DNA of 64,000 nt from PALSA-612 sp963773055 (lineage in GTDB: Bacteria > Actinomycetota > Thermoleophilia > Gaiellales > Gaiellaceae), in the NCBI GenBank assembly GCA_963773055.1, contig CAVYZL010000006.1:930001-994000 (forward strand). Direction: 5' to 3'. The notes beneath the pieces are model-generated. The model was not told the DNA's origin. It saw only the letters and a program-made list of their open reading frames with translations, and made no database searches. Shown piece by piece: positions 30,376 to 39,304 of this stretch (positions are counted from its first letter, which is position 1; each line of letters starts with the position of its first letter). Made by a program: the position numbers and the translations under genes.

Positions 30376-31697
30376 TTGCGCACGGCGAGCCGGCTGGAAG
30401 CCGTCGCGCGGCGACCGTCGGTCGCCGTGGCCGTGAGCTTGAGCGCGTACGTCGCCGGCGCGAGCGTGCGGCCGAACGCGATCGTGCTCTTCCCTGCCGA
30501 GCGGGCCACACGTACCCGGAGGACGACGCGCTGACCACGAAGAACGTCGAGTCGGATCGCAGCCCGGTCCGACAGCGTGACCGGGAGCCGCGCCGCCTGG
30601 CCATGCGTCGCTGTGATCGCCGCGGACGTGCGGACGACGAGCGGAGCCCGGAGATCGGCGGATACGACGCGCACGCGATCGTTCTCCGAGTCGCCGACGA
30701 GAAAGCCCGACGCGTCCCAGAGCACGGCCACCGCCTTCGGCATGTCGAGCTGAGCGGCGACGGCCGGGCCGCCGTCTCCTGCATAGCCGGCGACGCCGGT
30801 TCCGGCCACAGTGGTGATGGTCCCCGACGGCGAGACGCGCCGGACGCGGGCGTTTCCGGCGTCCGCGATCAGAAACCCGCCGTCGGCCAGCACCGCGACG
30901 TTGTGCGGCTGGTCGAGCTGCGCGGCCGTCGCCGGCCCGCCGTCGCCCGAGAAACCGGCCTTCCCCGTCCCGGCCACCGTCGCGATCGTCCCCGCCGCAG
31001 AAACTTTCCGGACACGGTTTCCGCAAACGACGAGAAAGCCGCCCGCCGGTAGCGGGGCGACGCCGAACGGCTCGTCGAGCTGCGCGGACACGGCCGGCCC
31101 TCCGTCCCCGGAGAACCCCGGCGCACCGGTGCCCGCGACCGTCGAGATCGTCCCGTCCGGCGCGACCATGCGGACGCGGTTGTTGTCGGTGTCGGCGATC
31201 AAGAGCGCGCCGTTCTTCCGCACGGCGACGCCGTGTGGCGCCCAAAGCCGCGCAGCCGTTGCTGGGCCCGCGTCACCGGCGAAGCCGGCGCTGCCGACGC
31301 CGGCGACCGTCCTGATCGTTCCGTCCGGCGCCACCGCGCGCACGCTGTCGTTGCGCGTATCCGCAAGAACGAAGCCGCCGGCCGGCAGCACGGCGACGCT
31401 GTGAACAAAATTGAGCAGCGCCGCGGTCGCCGGCCCGCCGTCCCCGGCGTAGCCCGCCTCGCCGGTGCCGGCGGCGATCGCCGAGCTTCCGTCAGGAAAC
31501 ACGCGGCGGACGACGTTCTCGAACGGCTGGGCGACGAGGAAGCTCCCGGACGGCTCGACCGCGATGCCACGGGGATGATCGAGCTGCGCGACGGTCGAGA
31601 TCGTTCCCGGGCTCGCGGCAGATCCCGCTAGCGCGACGTTCGCTGCGACGATCGCGAGCGTCCCGGCGATGGCGAGGGCTCGGCGCACGCGCATCAC
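30372..31697 (-). CDS. Exported NHL-repeat beta-propeller protein
   Basis: 441 aa. Signal peptide (VRRALAIAGTLAIVAANVAL, cleavage probably near GSAAS). About six repeats of 53-56 residues follow, each like TISTVAGTGAPGFSGDGGPA followed by a hydrophobic GVAVLPAGGFLIADTGN-type strand set. The C-terminal about 80 residues (from about 355) form a beta-sandwich-like tail. NHL propellers bind proteins or glycans, and some are lyases; no catalytic residues are recognised. The start is GTG 31697 or ATG 31694. It lies between a sulfotransferase and a glycosyltransferase and is coupled to the latter. Confidence 0.85.
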   Translation of the reverse strand: MMRVRRALAIAGTLAIVAANVALAGSAASPGTISTVAQLDHPRGIAVEPSGSFLVAQPFENVVRRVFPDGSSAIAAGTGEAGYAGDGGPATAALLNFVHSVAVLPAGGFVLADTRNDSVRAVAPDGTIRTVAGVGSAGFAGDAGPATAARLWAPHGVAVRKNGALLIADTDNNRVRMVAPDGTISTVAGTGAPGFSGDGGPAVSAQLDEPFGVAPLPAGGFLVVCGNRVRKVSAAGTIATVAGTGKAGFSGDGGPATAAQLDQPHNVAVLADGGFLIADAGNARVRRVSPSGTITTVAGTGVAGYAGDGGPAVAAQLDMPKAVAVLWDASGFLVGDSENDRVRVVSADLRAPLVVRTSAAITATHGQAARLPVTLSDRAAIRLDVLRGQRVVLRVRVARSAGKSTIAFGRTLAPATYALKLTATATDGRRATASSRLAVRK

Positions 31698-31698
31698 G

Positions 31699-32583
31699 CT
31701 AGCGCGGCGTCGAGGCTCCGGCGCCGTACCCGTAGCGGAGGCGCAGCGGCCACGAGAGCCGCTCGATCGTCCTCCTGTCGCCCGGAGGAGACTGCGTGAG
31801 CCAGGCGTCGTCGCGCCTGATCGCGATCGTGCCCGTCGAGAGCCGCATCTGGTTACCCGCGACGTTGTGCGTGGGCTCGATCGCCACGCTCCCGTCCGCG
31901 GAGAATGGCGATGCTGCCTGGTTCTCCCCGATCAGCGCCGTGATAGCGCCGATCGCCTCCTGCGGGCGCTCGGCGAAGTCCTCGTAGCGCAGGCGCAGGT
32001 AGCGCGCCGGCCGCCGGGCCCAAAGGAGCTCGATCGCCGCGTTCCACGAGTCCCAGAGGAGCGCGTGCGTGAGCGTCCTGTAGCGAGGGTTGACGCGCGC
32101 GCGGGAGTAGCCGGACGCGGCCGGGCTACGTACGACGTGGAGCACGTGGAGATCGACGCCCGGCGTCGCGTCGAGGATGCGTCCTACCGTCGGCGACTTC
32201 GAGCTGTCGACGACGACGCGCGCCTGGGCCACTGCCGCCGCCTCCCGGACGACGGCCGACAGCGCGCTCCGGTAGGCCGGCGACGGTACGGCACGGGGAC
32301 GAAGGAGAACGGCCGGCAGCTCGCGGATCGCCATGTAGTAGCGGTCGGGCCGAAGCGTTTCCGGGGAGACGCCGGCCGCGGTCAGCACGGCCGTCCAAAA
32401 CGGGCATTCGCGCACGAGCTCCCCGCAGCCGCAGCGATCGCCGTTCTCGACCGCGGACGAGAGGTAGTAGAGCTCTCCGACGGAGACCACCCCATCCAGC
32501 TGGCCGAGGATCTGTGAGATCACGGTCGTGCCGCTGTGCGGTACGCCGGCGATGTAGAGCACCTTCGTCGGCTCAGAGCTCAT
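31699..32583 (-). CDS. Sulfotransferase (second)
   Basis: 294 aa. P-loop KVLYIAGVPHSGTTVISQIL for PAPS at the N-terminus, CGCGELVRECPFW (cysteine-rich loop typical of some bacterial sulfotransferases), VVVDSSKSP, and the 3'-phosphate site LHVVRSPAASGYSRAR. LRLRYEDFAERPQEA is the usual C-terminal motif. ATG 32583 overlaps the methyltransferase stop (ATGA), and its own stop is 2 bp before the NHL start. The acceptor is probably the glycan made by this operon. Confidence 0.87.
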   Translation of the reverse strand: MSSEPTKVLYIAGVPHSGTTVISQILGQLDGVVSVGELYYLSSAVENGDRCGCGELVRECPFWTAVLTAAGVSPETLRPDRYYMAIRELPAVLLRPRAVPSPAYRSALSAVVREAAAVAQARVVVDSSKSPTVGRILDATPGVDLHVLHVVRSPAASGYSRARVNPRYRTLTHALLWDSWNAAIELLWARRPARYLRLRYEDFAERPQEAIGAITALIGENQAASPFSADGSVAIEPTHNVAGNQMRLSTGTIAIRRDDAWLTQSPPGDRRTIERLSWPLRLRYGYGAGASTPR

Positions 32584-33254
32584 CCGGTCTCCTTGCGCAC
32601 GGCGAGCAGGACCTGGGACGCGAGGTGACGTGATCCGCCGGGTGGTCGCCGCGCCTCGACGCGTAGCCCGGCCGACTCGAGCGCGGTCACGAGCGACGCC
32701 ACTGAGCGGAGCGCGAGGGCCGGCGGAGCCGGGCGGCCGCGCGGAACGACGCGCTTCGCGGCCCGTACCGCGGGATAGAGGACGCGCCCCCGCCAGAGAT
32801 GGCGTGGCGAGGCGTGGTTCGGGAAGCTGACAACAGCCCTGCCTCCGGACCGCAGCACGCGGGCGAGCTCCAGCGCCGCGCCGCCGAGGTCGTCGGTCGC
32901 GTACTCGAGGACGCCCGTGGCAGCGACGGCGTCGAAGCGCTCGTCGTCGAAAGGCAGCCTTGCGATCGAGCCTTCGCCCAGCTGATCGGCGATCGCCGGC
33001 AGGCGCTGACGCGCCGCCTCGACCATCGCCGGCGAGAGGTCGACGCCCCAGACGGTCCACCCGCGCTCGATCAGCTCGGCGCAGAGACGGCCGGCGCCCA
33101 TGCCCACGTCGAGAACGTCGCCCGGACCGTCTCCGATCAGCGCGAGCGCGTCGGCCAAACGCCTGCGGAGGATCCGGCCGCCGCGGCCCGGGTCGTCGTA
33201 CGCGCGGTCGTAGCGCTCGGCCTGCTTGTCGAAGAACGCGCCGACGTCGTTCAT
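32580..33254 (-). CDS. SAM-dependent methyltransferase
   Basis: 224 aa. FFDKQAERYDRAYDDPGRGG then motif I VLDVGMGAGRLCAELIERG, GVDLSPAMVEAARQRL, LPFDDERFDAVAATGVLEYA and RVLRSGGRAVVSFPN. It is of the ubiE/type-11 class. ATG 33254 overlaps the neighbouring methyltransferase stop; a longer in-frame start (33290) lies inside that gene and is less likely. Confidence 0.83.
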   Translation of the reverse strand: MNDVGAFFDKQAERYDRAYDDPGRGGRILRRRLADALALIGDGPGDVLDVGMGAGRLCAELIERGWTVWGVDLSPAMVEAARQRLPAIADQLGEGSIARLPFDDERFDAVAATGVLEYATDDLGGAALELARVLRSGGRAVVSFPNHASPRHLWRGRVLYPAVRAAKRVVPRGRPAPPALALRSVASLVTALESAGLRVEARRPPGGSRHLASQVLLAVRKETG

Positions 33255-33991
33255 CTGCGCACCGCCAGCGCAAACAAGGTGTGTCCCCACGGAACGCGTA
33301 TGCCGAGACGCAGAGCCCTCACCTCGAGAGCGAGGGCCGCGCCGCCAACGAGAGAAGATGCCGGCCCCGGCGCCGCCGGGAGGCCCGAGCCCGACGTCGT
33401 CGGCGCGCGGGGCGATTGCCCGCGAGCGGCCCCTGCGGCCGAGAAGAGCGCGTTCGCATACGTGATCCGCTCGACCGAGAGACCAGCCCGCTCGAGCTCC
33501 GTGCGGAGCGAGCTCGCGTCGTAGAGCCGCCAGTCGTCGCGCTCACGCCGTGCGGTTCGCCCGCCGTTCGTACGCACGGCGAGCACGCCACCCGGCCGTA
33601 GCACCCGCCGCAGCTCTGCGAGGCTCGGAGCCAGCTCTCGCTCGTGGACGTGCTGGAGGACGTCGTTCGAGACGACGACGCCGAACGAGGAGTCCTCGAA
33701 TGGAAGCTGTGCGAGGGGGCTTACCTCGAGCTCCGCTGTCGGCACTCGGCGCCGCGCGAGCTCGATCGCCTCCCCGCTCATGTCGACCCCGCTCAGCACG
33801 CCGAAGCGGCCGGTCTCGGCCGCCCGGAGCAGGAACCCGCCGGTCCCACAGCCCGCGTCGAGCAACGCCCCACGGTCATGAAGCCACGGCTCGAGCAGCG
33901 CCAGCTCGATGTCGATCATCCCCTGCGTCCACCAGTGGCTCGCATCGATGTCCGCGAGCCGCGTGTAGTAGTCGGCTGGAACGTCCTTCAT
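33251..33991 (-). CDS. SAM-dependent methyltransferase
   Basis: 246 aa. DYYTRLADIDASHWWTQGM is typical of sugar-cluster methyltransferases. Motif I is LLDAGCGTGGFLLRAAETG, then GVDMSGEAIELARRR, LPFEDSSFGVVVSNDVLQHV and RRVLRPGGVLAVRTNG. The C-terminal about 50 residues (from AAGAARGQSP) are low-complexity, then hydrophobic. It is coupled by 4 bp to the flippase gene upstream and to the next methyltransferase downstream. Confidence 0.83.
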   Translation of the reverse strand: MKDVPADYYTRLADIDASHWWTQGMIDIELALLEPWLHDRGALLDAGCGTGGFLLRAAETGRFGVLSGVDMSGEAIELARRRVPTAELEVSPLAQLPFEDSSFGVVVSNDVLQHVHERELAPSLAELRRVLRPGGVLAVRTNGGRTARRERDDWRLYDASSLRTELERAGLSVERITYANALFSAAGAARGQSPRAPTTSGSGLPAAPGPASSLVGGAALALEVRALRLGIRVPWGHTLFALAVRR

Positions 33992-35271
33992 CGGCCGGAG
34001 GAACGTGCGAGCCGCAGCCGCCCGCTGTCGAGATCCGGCGCGACGCGGCTGACACTGCGGGCGTTGAGGACGAACGTGAGCACCCCGGCCGCGACGCTGA
34101 CGACCGCCGCTCCGATCAACCCGAAGACGAGGATCGCGATCAGGTCCGCGATCACGACGAAGATCGCGACCACGATGCTGTTGCGCATCAGATCGACCTG
34201 GCGGTCGCGGGCGATCAGCACGCTTCCATACAGGCCGGCGAGCACTGCCGGCGGGATCCTCCACGCCAGGATCGCGAGGATCGGGATCGCGGCTTCGTAG
34301 CGCTGCCCGAACGCCACCGGGATCAGGAGCGAGGACAGCGAGACGCCGGCCGCGACGAGCACGCCGATCCCGAACGCCCGGCGGAGCGCGCGTCCGTGGA
34401 GCGCGGCGGCCTCCTCGTGCCCCGTCGCGCTGAAGGCCGACAGGAACGCGAGCGAAAAGAGGCCGACGGCGCTCGTGACGAAGAACGCGGGCTTGGAGGC
34501 GACGCTGTAGATGCCGACGTCGTGTGGCCCGAGCGCGAGGTCGATCACGAGCACGTCGAACGAGATCACCGTGGAACGCGCGACGCCGTTGACCATCAGC
34601 GGCGTCGACTGCCGCAACGTCGACTTCCACTCGGCGAGATCGATGCGTGGCCGCAGCGACCAGATCCCGCCGCCGACGAGCTGGAGGATGACGAGCGCGT
34701 AGACGAGCGCTGCGAGAGCCTCGAGCACCGGCACGCGCTTCATGTCGGCGAGCCCGGCCACGAACAGGACGACACCGGCGAGGACGACGACACGCGAGAT
34801 TGCCTGCCCGGCCGCGATCGCGCGCGAGCCGCCGACGCCGAGCACCATCCAGCGCAGGTTCAGCGCCGTCGCCGGCAGCACGAGCGCGAACAGGATCAGT
34901 GTCTCGCGCGTGACGGAGGACCGGGCGAAGATCGCCACTCCACCGGCAAAGAGGACAGTGGCCGCGAGCGACATCGCGAGCCGGAGGCCGAGGACGTGCT
35001 CGGCGATGTGCCGGAAGCGGTCCGGGCGCCTCGCCACCTCGCGCACGTTGAGGATCTCGGTCCCCGAGTCGACGACGAGCGAGACCCAGCCGACGAGCGT
35101 CAGCCCGAGCGTGATCACGCCGAAGCCGAACGGCCCGAGCCTGCGCGCCAGCAACAGGACGATCACGAAGCCGATCAGGCGCGTGAAACCCTCGCCGACG
35201 AAAAGCGCAGAGAAACGCCGGACGACCATCCGCCAGCCCTGCGCGGCCGTCACCTGCTGCACGTCGCTCAT
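33988..35271 (-). CDS. Polysaccharide flippase / oligosaccharide transporter (Wzx-like)
   Basis: 427 aa, about 12-14 hydrophobic helices. FVGEGFTRLIGFVIVLLLAR followed by RLGPFGFGVITLGLTLVGW is the signature N-terminus of the MOP (Polysacc_synt) family. It moves lipid-linked repeat units across the membrane. ATG 35271 overlaps the deacetylase stop. Together with the glycosyltransferases it implies a Wzx-type export route; no Wzy polymerase was recognised in the window. Confidence 0.88.
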   Translation of the reverse strand: MSDVQQVTAAQGWRMVVRRFSALFVGEGFTRLIGFVIVLLLARRLGPFGFGVITLGLTLVGWVSLVVDSGTEILNVREVARRPDRFRHIAEHVLGLRLAMSLAATVLFAGGVAIFARSSVTRETLILFALVLPATALNLRWMVLGVGGSRAIAAGQAISRVVVLAGVVLFVAGLADMKRVPVLEALAALVYALVILQLVGGGIWSLRPRIDLAEWKSTLRQSTPLMVNGVARSTVISFDVLVIDLALGPHDVGIYSVASKPAFFVTSAVGLFSLAFLSAFSATGHEEAAALHGRALRRAFGIGVLVAAGVSLSSLLIPVAFGQRYEAAIPILAILAWRIPPAVLAGLYGSVLIARDRQVDLMRNSIVVAIFVVIADLIAILVFGLIGAAVVSVAAGVLTFVLNARSVSRVAPDLDSGRLRLARSSGR

Positions 35272-36038
35272 GCCTGCCGATCCACCGCGTGGTCGCTGCG
35301 GACGAGCCGCCTCATGCGTGCGGCGAGCGCCCGCGTGGCGATCTGGCGATCGAGCGCACCCTCGATCGCGCGCCGCAGCCGCTCCGGATCGCGGAGATAG
35401 TGCGCGTCTACCCGCTCGAGCGCGTACGGATCCGAGGAGGGCCGCACGACGGCAGGGCCTCCGCCACATGCCGCCCCGTACGTCTCGCGGACGAGCGTCG
35501 CTGCGGACGCCGAAGGCCGGCTGCCGTAGGGCCACGCGAAGCTCGAGACCTCCGCGCCGGTCAGATCCTCGAGCCGCGCGCGCGACGCGACGACCTCGTC
35601 GCGCGCGGCCGCGTCGTCGAGCTGCGCGAGCGGGCGGTGCGCGACGCCGTGCGAGCCGATCTCCCAGCCGGCGCGGGCGAGGCCCGAGAGCGCCCCGGCG
35701 GAGGCCAGTGCGAGCCTCGGCGCCCAGGACGCCTGGGTCGGCCAGTCGTTCGCGCCCCCGACGTGCCCCGAGACGCAGTAGACCGTGGCCCGCACGCCGT
35801 GGACGGCGAGCAGCGGAGCGGCGTGCTCGGCGACGCTCGCGCACCCGTCGTCGAAGGTCACGGCGACGGCTCGCTCGGGCAATTCGCCGGCGCGCAGGCG
35901 CGCTGCCAGGTCGCGGACGGTCAGCGTCTCGGCGCCCGACTCGGCGATCACGGCGACGTGCTCGGCGAACACGGCCGGGTCGATGCAGAGCGGCTCAGGA
36001 CCGCGCTCGACGGCGTGGTAGGTGACGATCAGCGTCAC
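35268..36038 (-). CDS. Polysaccharide deacetylase (NodB-like, CE4)
   Basis: 256 aa. Zinc/catalytic motifs: TFDDGCAS (Asp-Asp), SHGVAHRPL (HxxxH) and FAWPYGSRPSA. It removes N-acetyl groups from amino-sugar polymers or precursors. No signal peptide is seen, so it probably acts on a cytoplasmic or membrane intermediate. GTG 36038 overlaps the glycosyltransferase stop (GTGA). Confidence 0.87.
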   Translation of the reverse strand: MTLIVTYHAVERGPEPLCIDPAVFAEHVAVIAESGAETLTVRDLAARLRAGELPERAVAVTFDDGCASVAEHAAPLLAVHGVRATVYCVSGHVGGANDWPTQASWAPRLALASAGALSGLARAGWEIGSHGVAHRPLAQLDDAAARDEVVASRARLEDLTGAEVSSFAWPYGSRPSASAATLVRETYGAACGGGPAVVRPSSDPYALERVDAHYLRDPERLRRAIEGALDRQIATRALAARMRRLVRSDHAVDRQA

Positions 36039-37253
36039 GCCGCTGCCCGCTCTTTCGCCTCGCCGATCGCGTCGTAGTAGCCGGCGACGTGCACGTCCTC
36101 GGTCCAGAGAGACCGCCAGGCGGCTCGCCCGCTGGAGCCGAGGTCGGCGCGCAGCGACGGGTCGTCGAGCATGCGCCCGACCGTAGCGACGAGCTCCTCC
36201 ACCGTCGAGTACACGAGCCCGCCGCCCGAGTCGGAGACGAGCTCCGGCAGTGGGCCGAGGTCGTTGACGATGATCGGCGTCCCGTGCGCCATCGCCTCCA
36301 CGCCGACGATGCCGAACGTCTCGAAGCCGACGGACGGCACGAGCAGTGCAGTCGCTCCTGCGTAGAGCGCGCTCAGGCGCGAGGCGTCGACGGATCCGAG
36401 AAAGCGCACATGCCGGAGATCCGCCGCTGAACGCCGGAGCTCCGCGGCCAGCGTCCCGTCACCGGCGACGACGAGATCGGCGTCGCGGAAGCGCCGGAAC
36501 GCCTCGAGCAGCACCTGCACGCCCTTGATCCGCTCGAGCCGTCCGGCGAACAAGAAATACGGCCGGCCGTCGTTCTCGTAGCGCTCACCGGTGACGCTCG
36601 CCTCCGGCACGAACGGCGGCAGGCAGCGCATGGGTCGTAAAAACCCGCGCGCGCGGTGCGCCTCGATCGTGAACCGGCTCGGGGCAAGGAAGAGGTCGAC
36701 CTCGGGCACGGACCGCGCGAGAATCGCGCGTCGAGCGCCACAGCTGCGGCGGACGGTGGAAGCGAAGCGTGCAGCGCAGGCAATGAGGCTCCTCGCACGG
36801 TTCGCGGTTGTCACGGAAGAGCACGTGCATCGGGCAGACGAGCCAGTGCTCGTGCGTCGTGTACACCTTCACGGCCTCGCCGTAGCGGAGGATCTCCGGC
36901 CCGCCGACGAGCGAGACGTTGTGGAAGTGGATGACGTCGAAGGCTCCGCCGGACAGCACCTCGGCCAGCTCGTGCCCATAGAACGCAGGCCGGCCGGTGA
37001 GGTACGCGGCAAGGGAAGCGGCCCTCGGCAACCGTCGCTCGAGCGGATGAAGCGTGATCCCGGTCTCGGCCGGCGTTACGGTGGCGCCGTTTCCGCCCAG
37101 CGCGCGATACGCGTCCGCCGAGTAGACGACCGTCACCTCGTGCCCACGCCGCGCGAGTGCCTGCGCGAGCCGCTCGGTGTAGACGGCGTCGCCGCCGAAG
37201 TGGTGCGGCGGATAGAAGGTCGTGACCATGCAGACGGAGAACGGCTCAGCCAC
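36035..37253 (-). CDS. Glycosyltransferase family 4/1 (one frameshift)
   Basis: About 405 aa when repaired. N-terminal VCMVTTFYPPHHFGGDAVYT and VIHFHNVSLVGGPEILRYG; TTHEHWLVCPMHVLF with cysteine-rich CEEPHCLRCTLRFHRPPQ, characteristic of one GT4 group. The C-terminal half has FLFAGRLERIKGVQVLLEAF, VPSVGFETFGIVGVEAMAHG and PELVSDSGGGLVY. The frame changes at about 36,730-36,742 near RPPQLWR. GTG 37253 overlaps the next gene's stop by 8 bp. Confidence 0.85.
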
Positions 37254-38415
37254 CGACCGCCTCCCGCAGGACTTGCTGGAGCTTGCGGCCGGCGGCGTCC
37301 CAGGTCAGTCCCGCGACGGCCGCTCGAGCCTCGGCCCCGAGGCGGCGCCGGAGCTGGCCGTCTCCGACGATCTGAAGCAGCGCGTCGGCGAGCCCGGCGC
37401 TATCGCCCACCGGGACGTAGAGCGCCGCGTCGCCGAGCGACTCGCGGTGCGCCGGAATGTCGCTGAGCACGACCACCGTGCCCGCCGCCGCCGCTTCGAC
37501 GGCGGGTAGCCCGAAGCCCTCGGAGGCGGAGGGAGAGACGAAGGCGAGCGCCCCCGCGTACAGGCAGGCGAGCGTCTCGTCCGAGACATGGCCCGGCAGG
37601 ATCACGCGCTCCGTCAGCCCGAGCTCCTCGATCCTCCGCCGCACGTCGGCCGCCGACGAGAGGTATGCCTCGTCGTCGAGCGCGCCGACAACGACGAGCC
37701 TTGGCGCCGGCACGACGCGCGCGACGAGCGTCGCGAACGCGTCGAAGAGGACGTCGAGCCGCTTGTGCGGGCTGACGCCGCCTGCGTAGACGAGGTACGA
37801 CGCGCCGCTGTCGAGCCCGAGAGCGTGAAGCTCGGCGTCGATCGCATCCTGGCTCCGTGGCCCGAACACGCCCTCGGGCGCCTCGGGCACGACCGCGATC
37901 CGCTCCTTAGGCACGCTCAGTCGCTCGGCGATCAGCGTGCGCGACGTCTCGGAGACTGTGAACACGCGGCGGGCGCTCCGCATCGCGCTCGAGCGCTTGA
38001 GGCGCCAGCGGGCGCGGGCCGCGCGCGACGGGAACGTCAGCTCGGGCAGCTCCTCCGCGATCAAGTCGTGCACGCCAACGACCGTCGGCGTCCCGACGAC
38101 GGGGAACCACGTATAGATGGACGGAAAGAGCATGACGTCGAGGTGCGCGCGTGACGCGGCCCGCGAGAGCCGGAACACGTCGGCGAGCGGCCGGTAGGAC
38201 TGGGCGGACGCCGCCTCCGACGGAGCCCTGCTGACCTGTACAGCGCACACGACTGCCGTGGCGGGCAGCTCGGCCTCTCTCGCCGATGCCTGGTCGATGA
38301 ACAGCGTGTACCGCGAGTCCGTGTCGAGCTCCACGAGACGGCCGACGGCGTTGCGGGCGAAGCGGCCGTACCCGCGCCTGTTCGTCCAGCTCGTCGCGTC
38401 GACTCCGACCTTCAC
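37246..38415 (-). CDS. Glycosyltransferase family 4/1
   Basis: 389 aa. VGVDATSWTNRRGYGRFARN, then VVGVHDLIAEELPEL and VFTVSETSRTLIAERL. The donor domain has YLVYAGGVSPHKRLDVLFDAF, ILPGHVSDETLACLYAGA and the EGFGLP motif in SPSASEGFGLPAVEAAAAG. The gene is intact. GTG 38415 lies 2 bp after the upstream GT2 stop. Confidence 0.88.
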   Translation of the reverse strand: MKVGVDATSWTNRRGYGRFARNAVGRLVELDTDSRYTLFIDQASAREAELPATAVVCAVQVSRAPSEAASAQSYRPLADVFRLSRAASRAHLDVMLFPSIYTWFPVVGTPTVVGVHDLIAEELPELTFPSRAARARWRLKRSSAMRSARRVFTVSETSRTLIAERLSVPKERIAVVPEAPEGVFGPRSQDAIDAELHALGLDSGASYLVYAGGVSPHKRLDVLFDAFATLVARVVPAPRLVVVGALDDEAYLSSAADVRRRIEELGLTERVILPGHVSDETLACLYAGALAFVSPSASEGFGLPAVEAAAAGTVVVLSDIPAHRESLGDAALYVPVGDSAGLADALLQIVGDGQLRRRLGAEARAAVAGLTWDAAGRKLQQVLREAVGG

Positions 38416-38417
38416 CC

Positions 38418-39304
38418 CTACCGCACCTCGAGCAGGCTGTCGCCTGCCCCTGCGACGTAGCCGACAGCCTCTCCGATCGCCCACGTGACCGTGTACGCGA
38501 GCACGAGCGGCGTTGCCAGGAGAAACTGGCGGCCGTAGCCCCCGCGGGCGAGGACGTTCCGCGCGATGCGGTAGTAGAGAAGCGGCGGCAAGAGCGGGGC
38601 GCCGAGCGCGTACAGCCAACGCTTCGGACCCAGCGTCGAGTTCCTCATGCCCGCGTACGATCGGCTGTAGTGCCACCGCTGCGAGAGGAACTCGCCGAGG
38701 CCGAAGTCCTTGTCGTGCTCGAGCACCATTTCGGCCGAGCAGTAGAGCTCGAAGCCTCGCTCGCGCAGACGCGGATGGAGCCACGTCTCCCAGCGCCCCT
38801 CGCGCAAGAGGTCCTCGATCTCGGCGAGCGCGGCGCGGTCGTAGGACACGTTCATCCCCGTCAGATCGCCGATCGGCCCTTCGGGAAGCGGCTCCATGAA
38901 CCGGCTGTACTCGCAGAAGAAGGCCGCCCAGTCGCGGATGCGCCGCGTCGCGACGTTGCGGATCGGCCCGCCGACGACGCTGTGCCCCGCGCCGTGGGCG
39001 GCGGTGACCGAGGGCGCCCAGGCAGGCGTCACGCGGCAGTGGTCCTCGATCAGCGCGACGGCGGCGCCTGCGCGGCGAAGACGCCCGCGGCCCGCAGCGC
39101 CGGCACGGTCTGCGGCTCGTCGAAGGTGAGCAGCCGCACCGCGGGCCACGTCTCACGCAGCTTCGTCCGCGTCTCGTCGTCCGTCGAGTCGGCGACGATC
39201 ACCTCCGCGTCGGGCGCGAACGAAGCCAGCGACTCGAGGCAATGGCCGACATAGGGCAGGCCGTTCACGGACGCGATCACGACCGAGAGCTCGGGAGCCG
39301 TCAT
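38418..39304 (-). CDS. Glycosyltransferase family 2 (one frameshift)
   Basis: About 295 aa when repaired. N-terminal PELSVVIASVNGLPYVGHCL and EVIVADSTDDETRTKL are GT-A elements. After the shift (about 39,056-39,068) come VALIEDHCRVTPAWAPSV and GGPIRNVATRRIRDWAAFFC, GDLTGMNVSYDRAAL, then HPRLRERGFELYCSAEM and a C-terminal membrane segment (from about residue 245). ATG 39304 overlaps the preceding gene's stop. It is a paralogue of the next gene upstream (39301-40119). Confidence 0.82.

Noticed and set aside
30400..31600. Tandem DNA repeat or CRISPR-like array
   Set aside because: The periodic sequence of about 165 bp encodes NHL repeats in frame, with synonymous variation; there are no short repeats with unique spacers.
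33550..35400. Long plus-strand open frame opposite the flippase and methyltransferase genes
   Set aside because: The composition is low-complexity Arg/Glu/Asp and the opposite strand encodes clear proteins.
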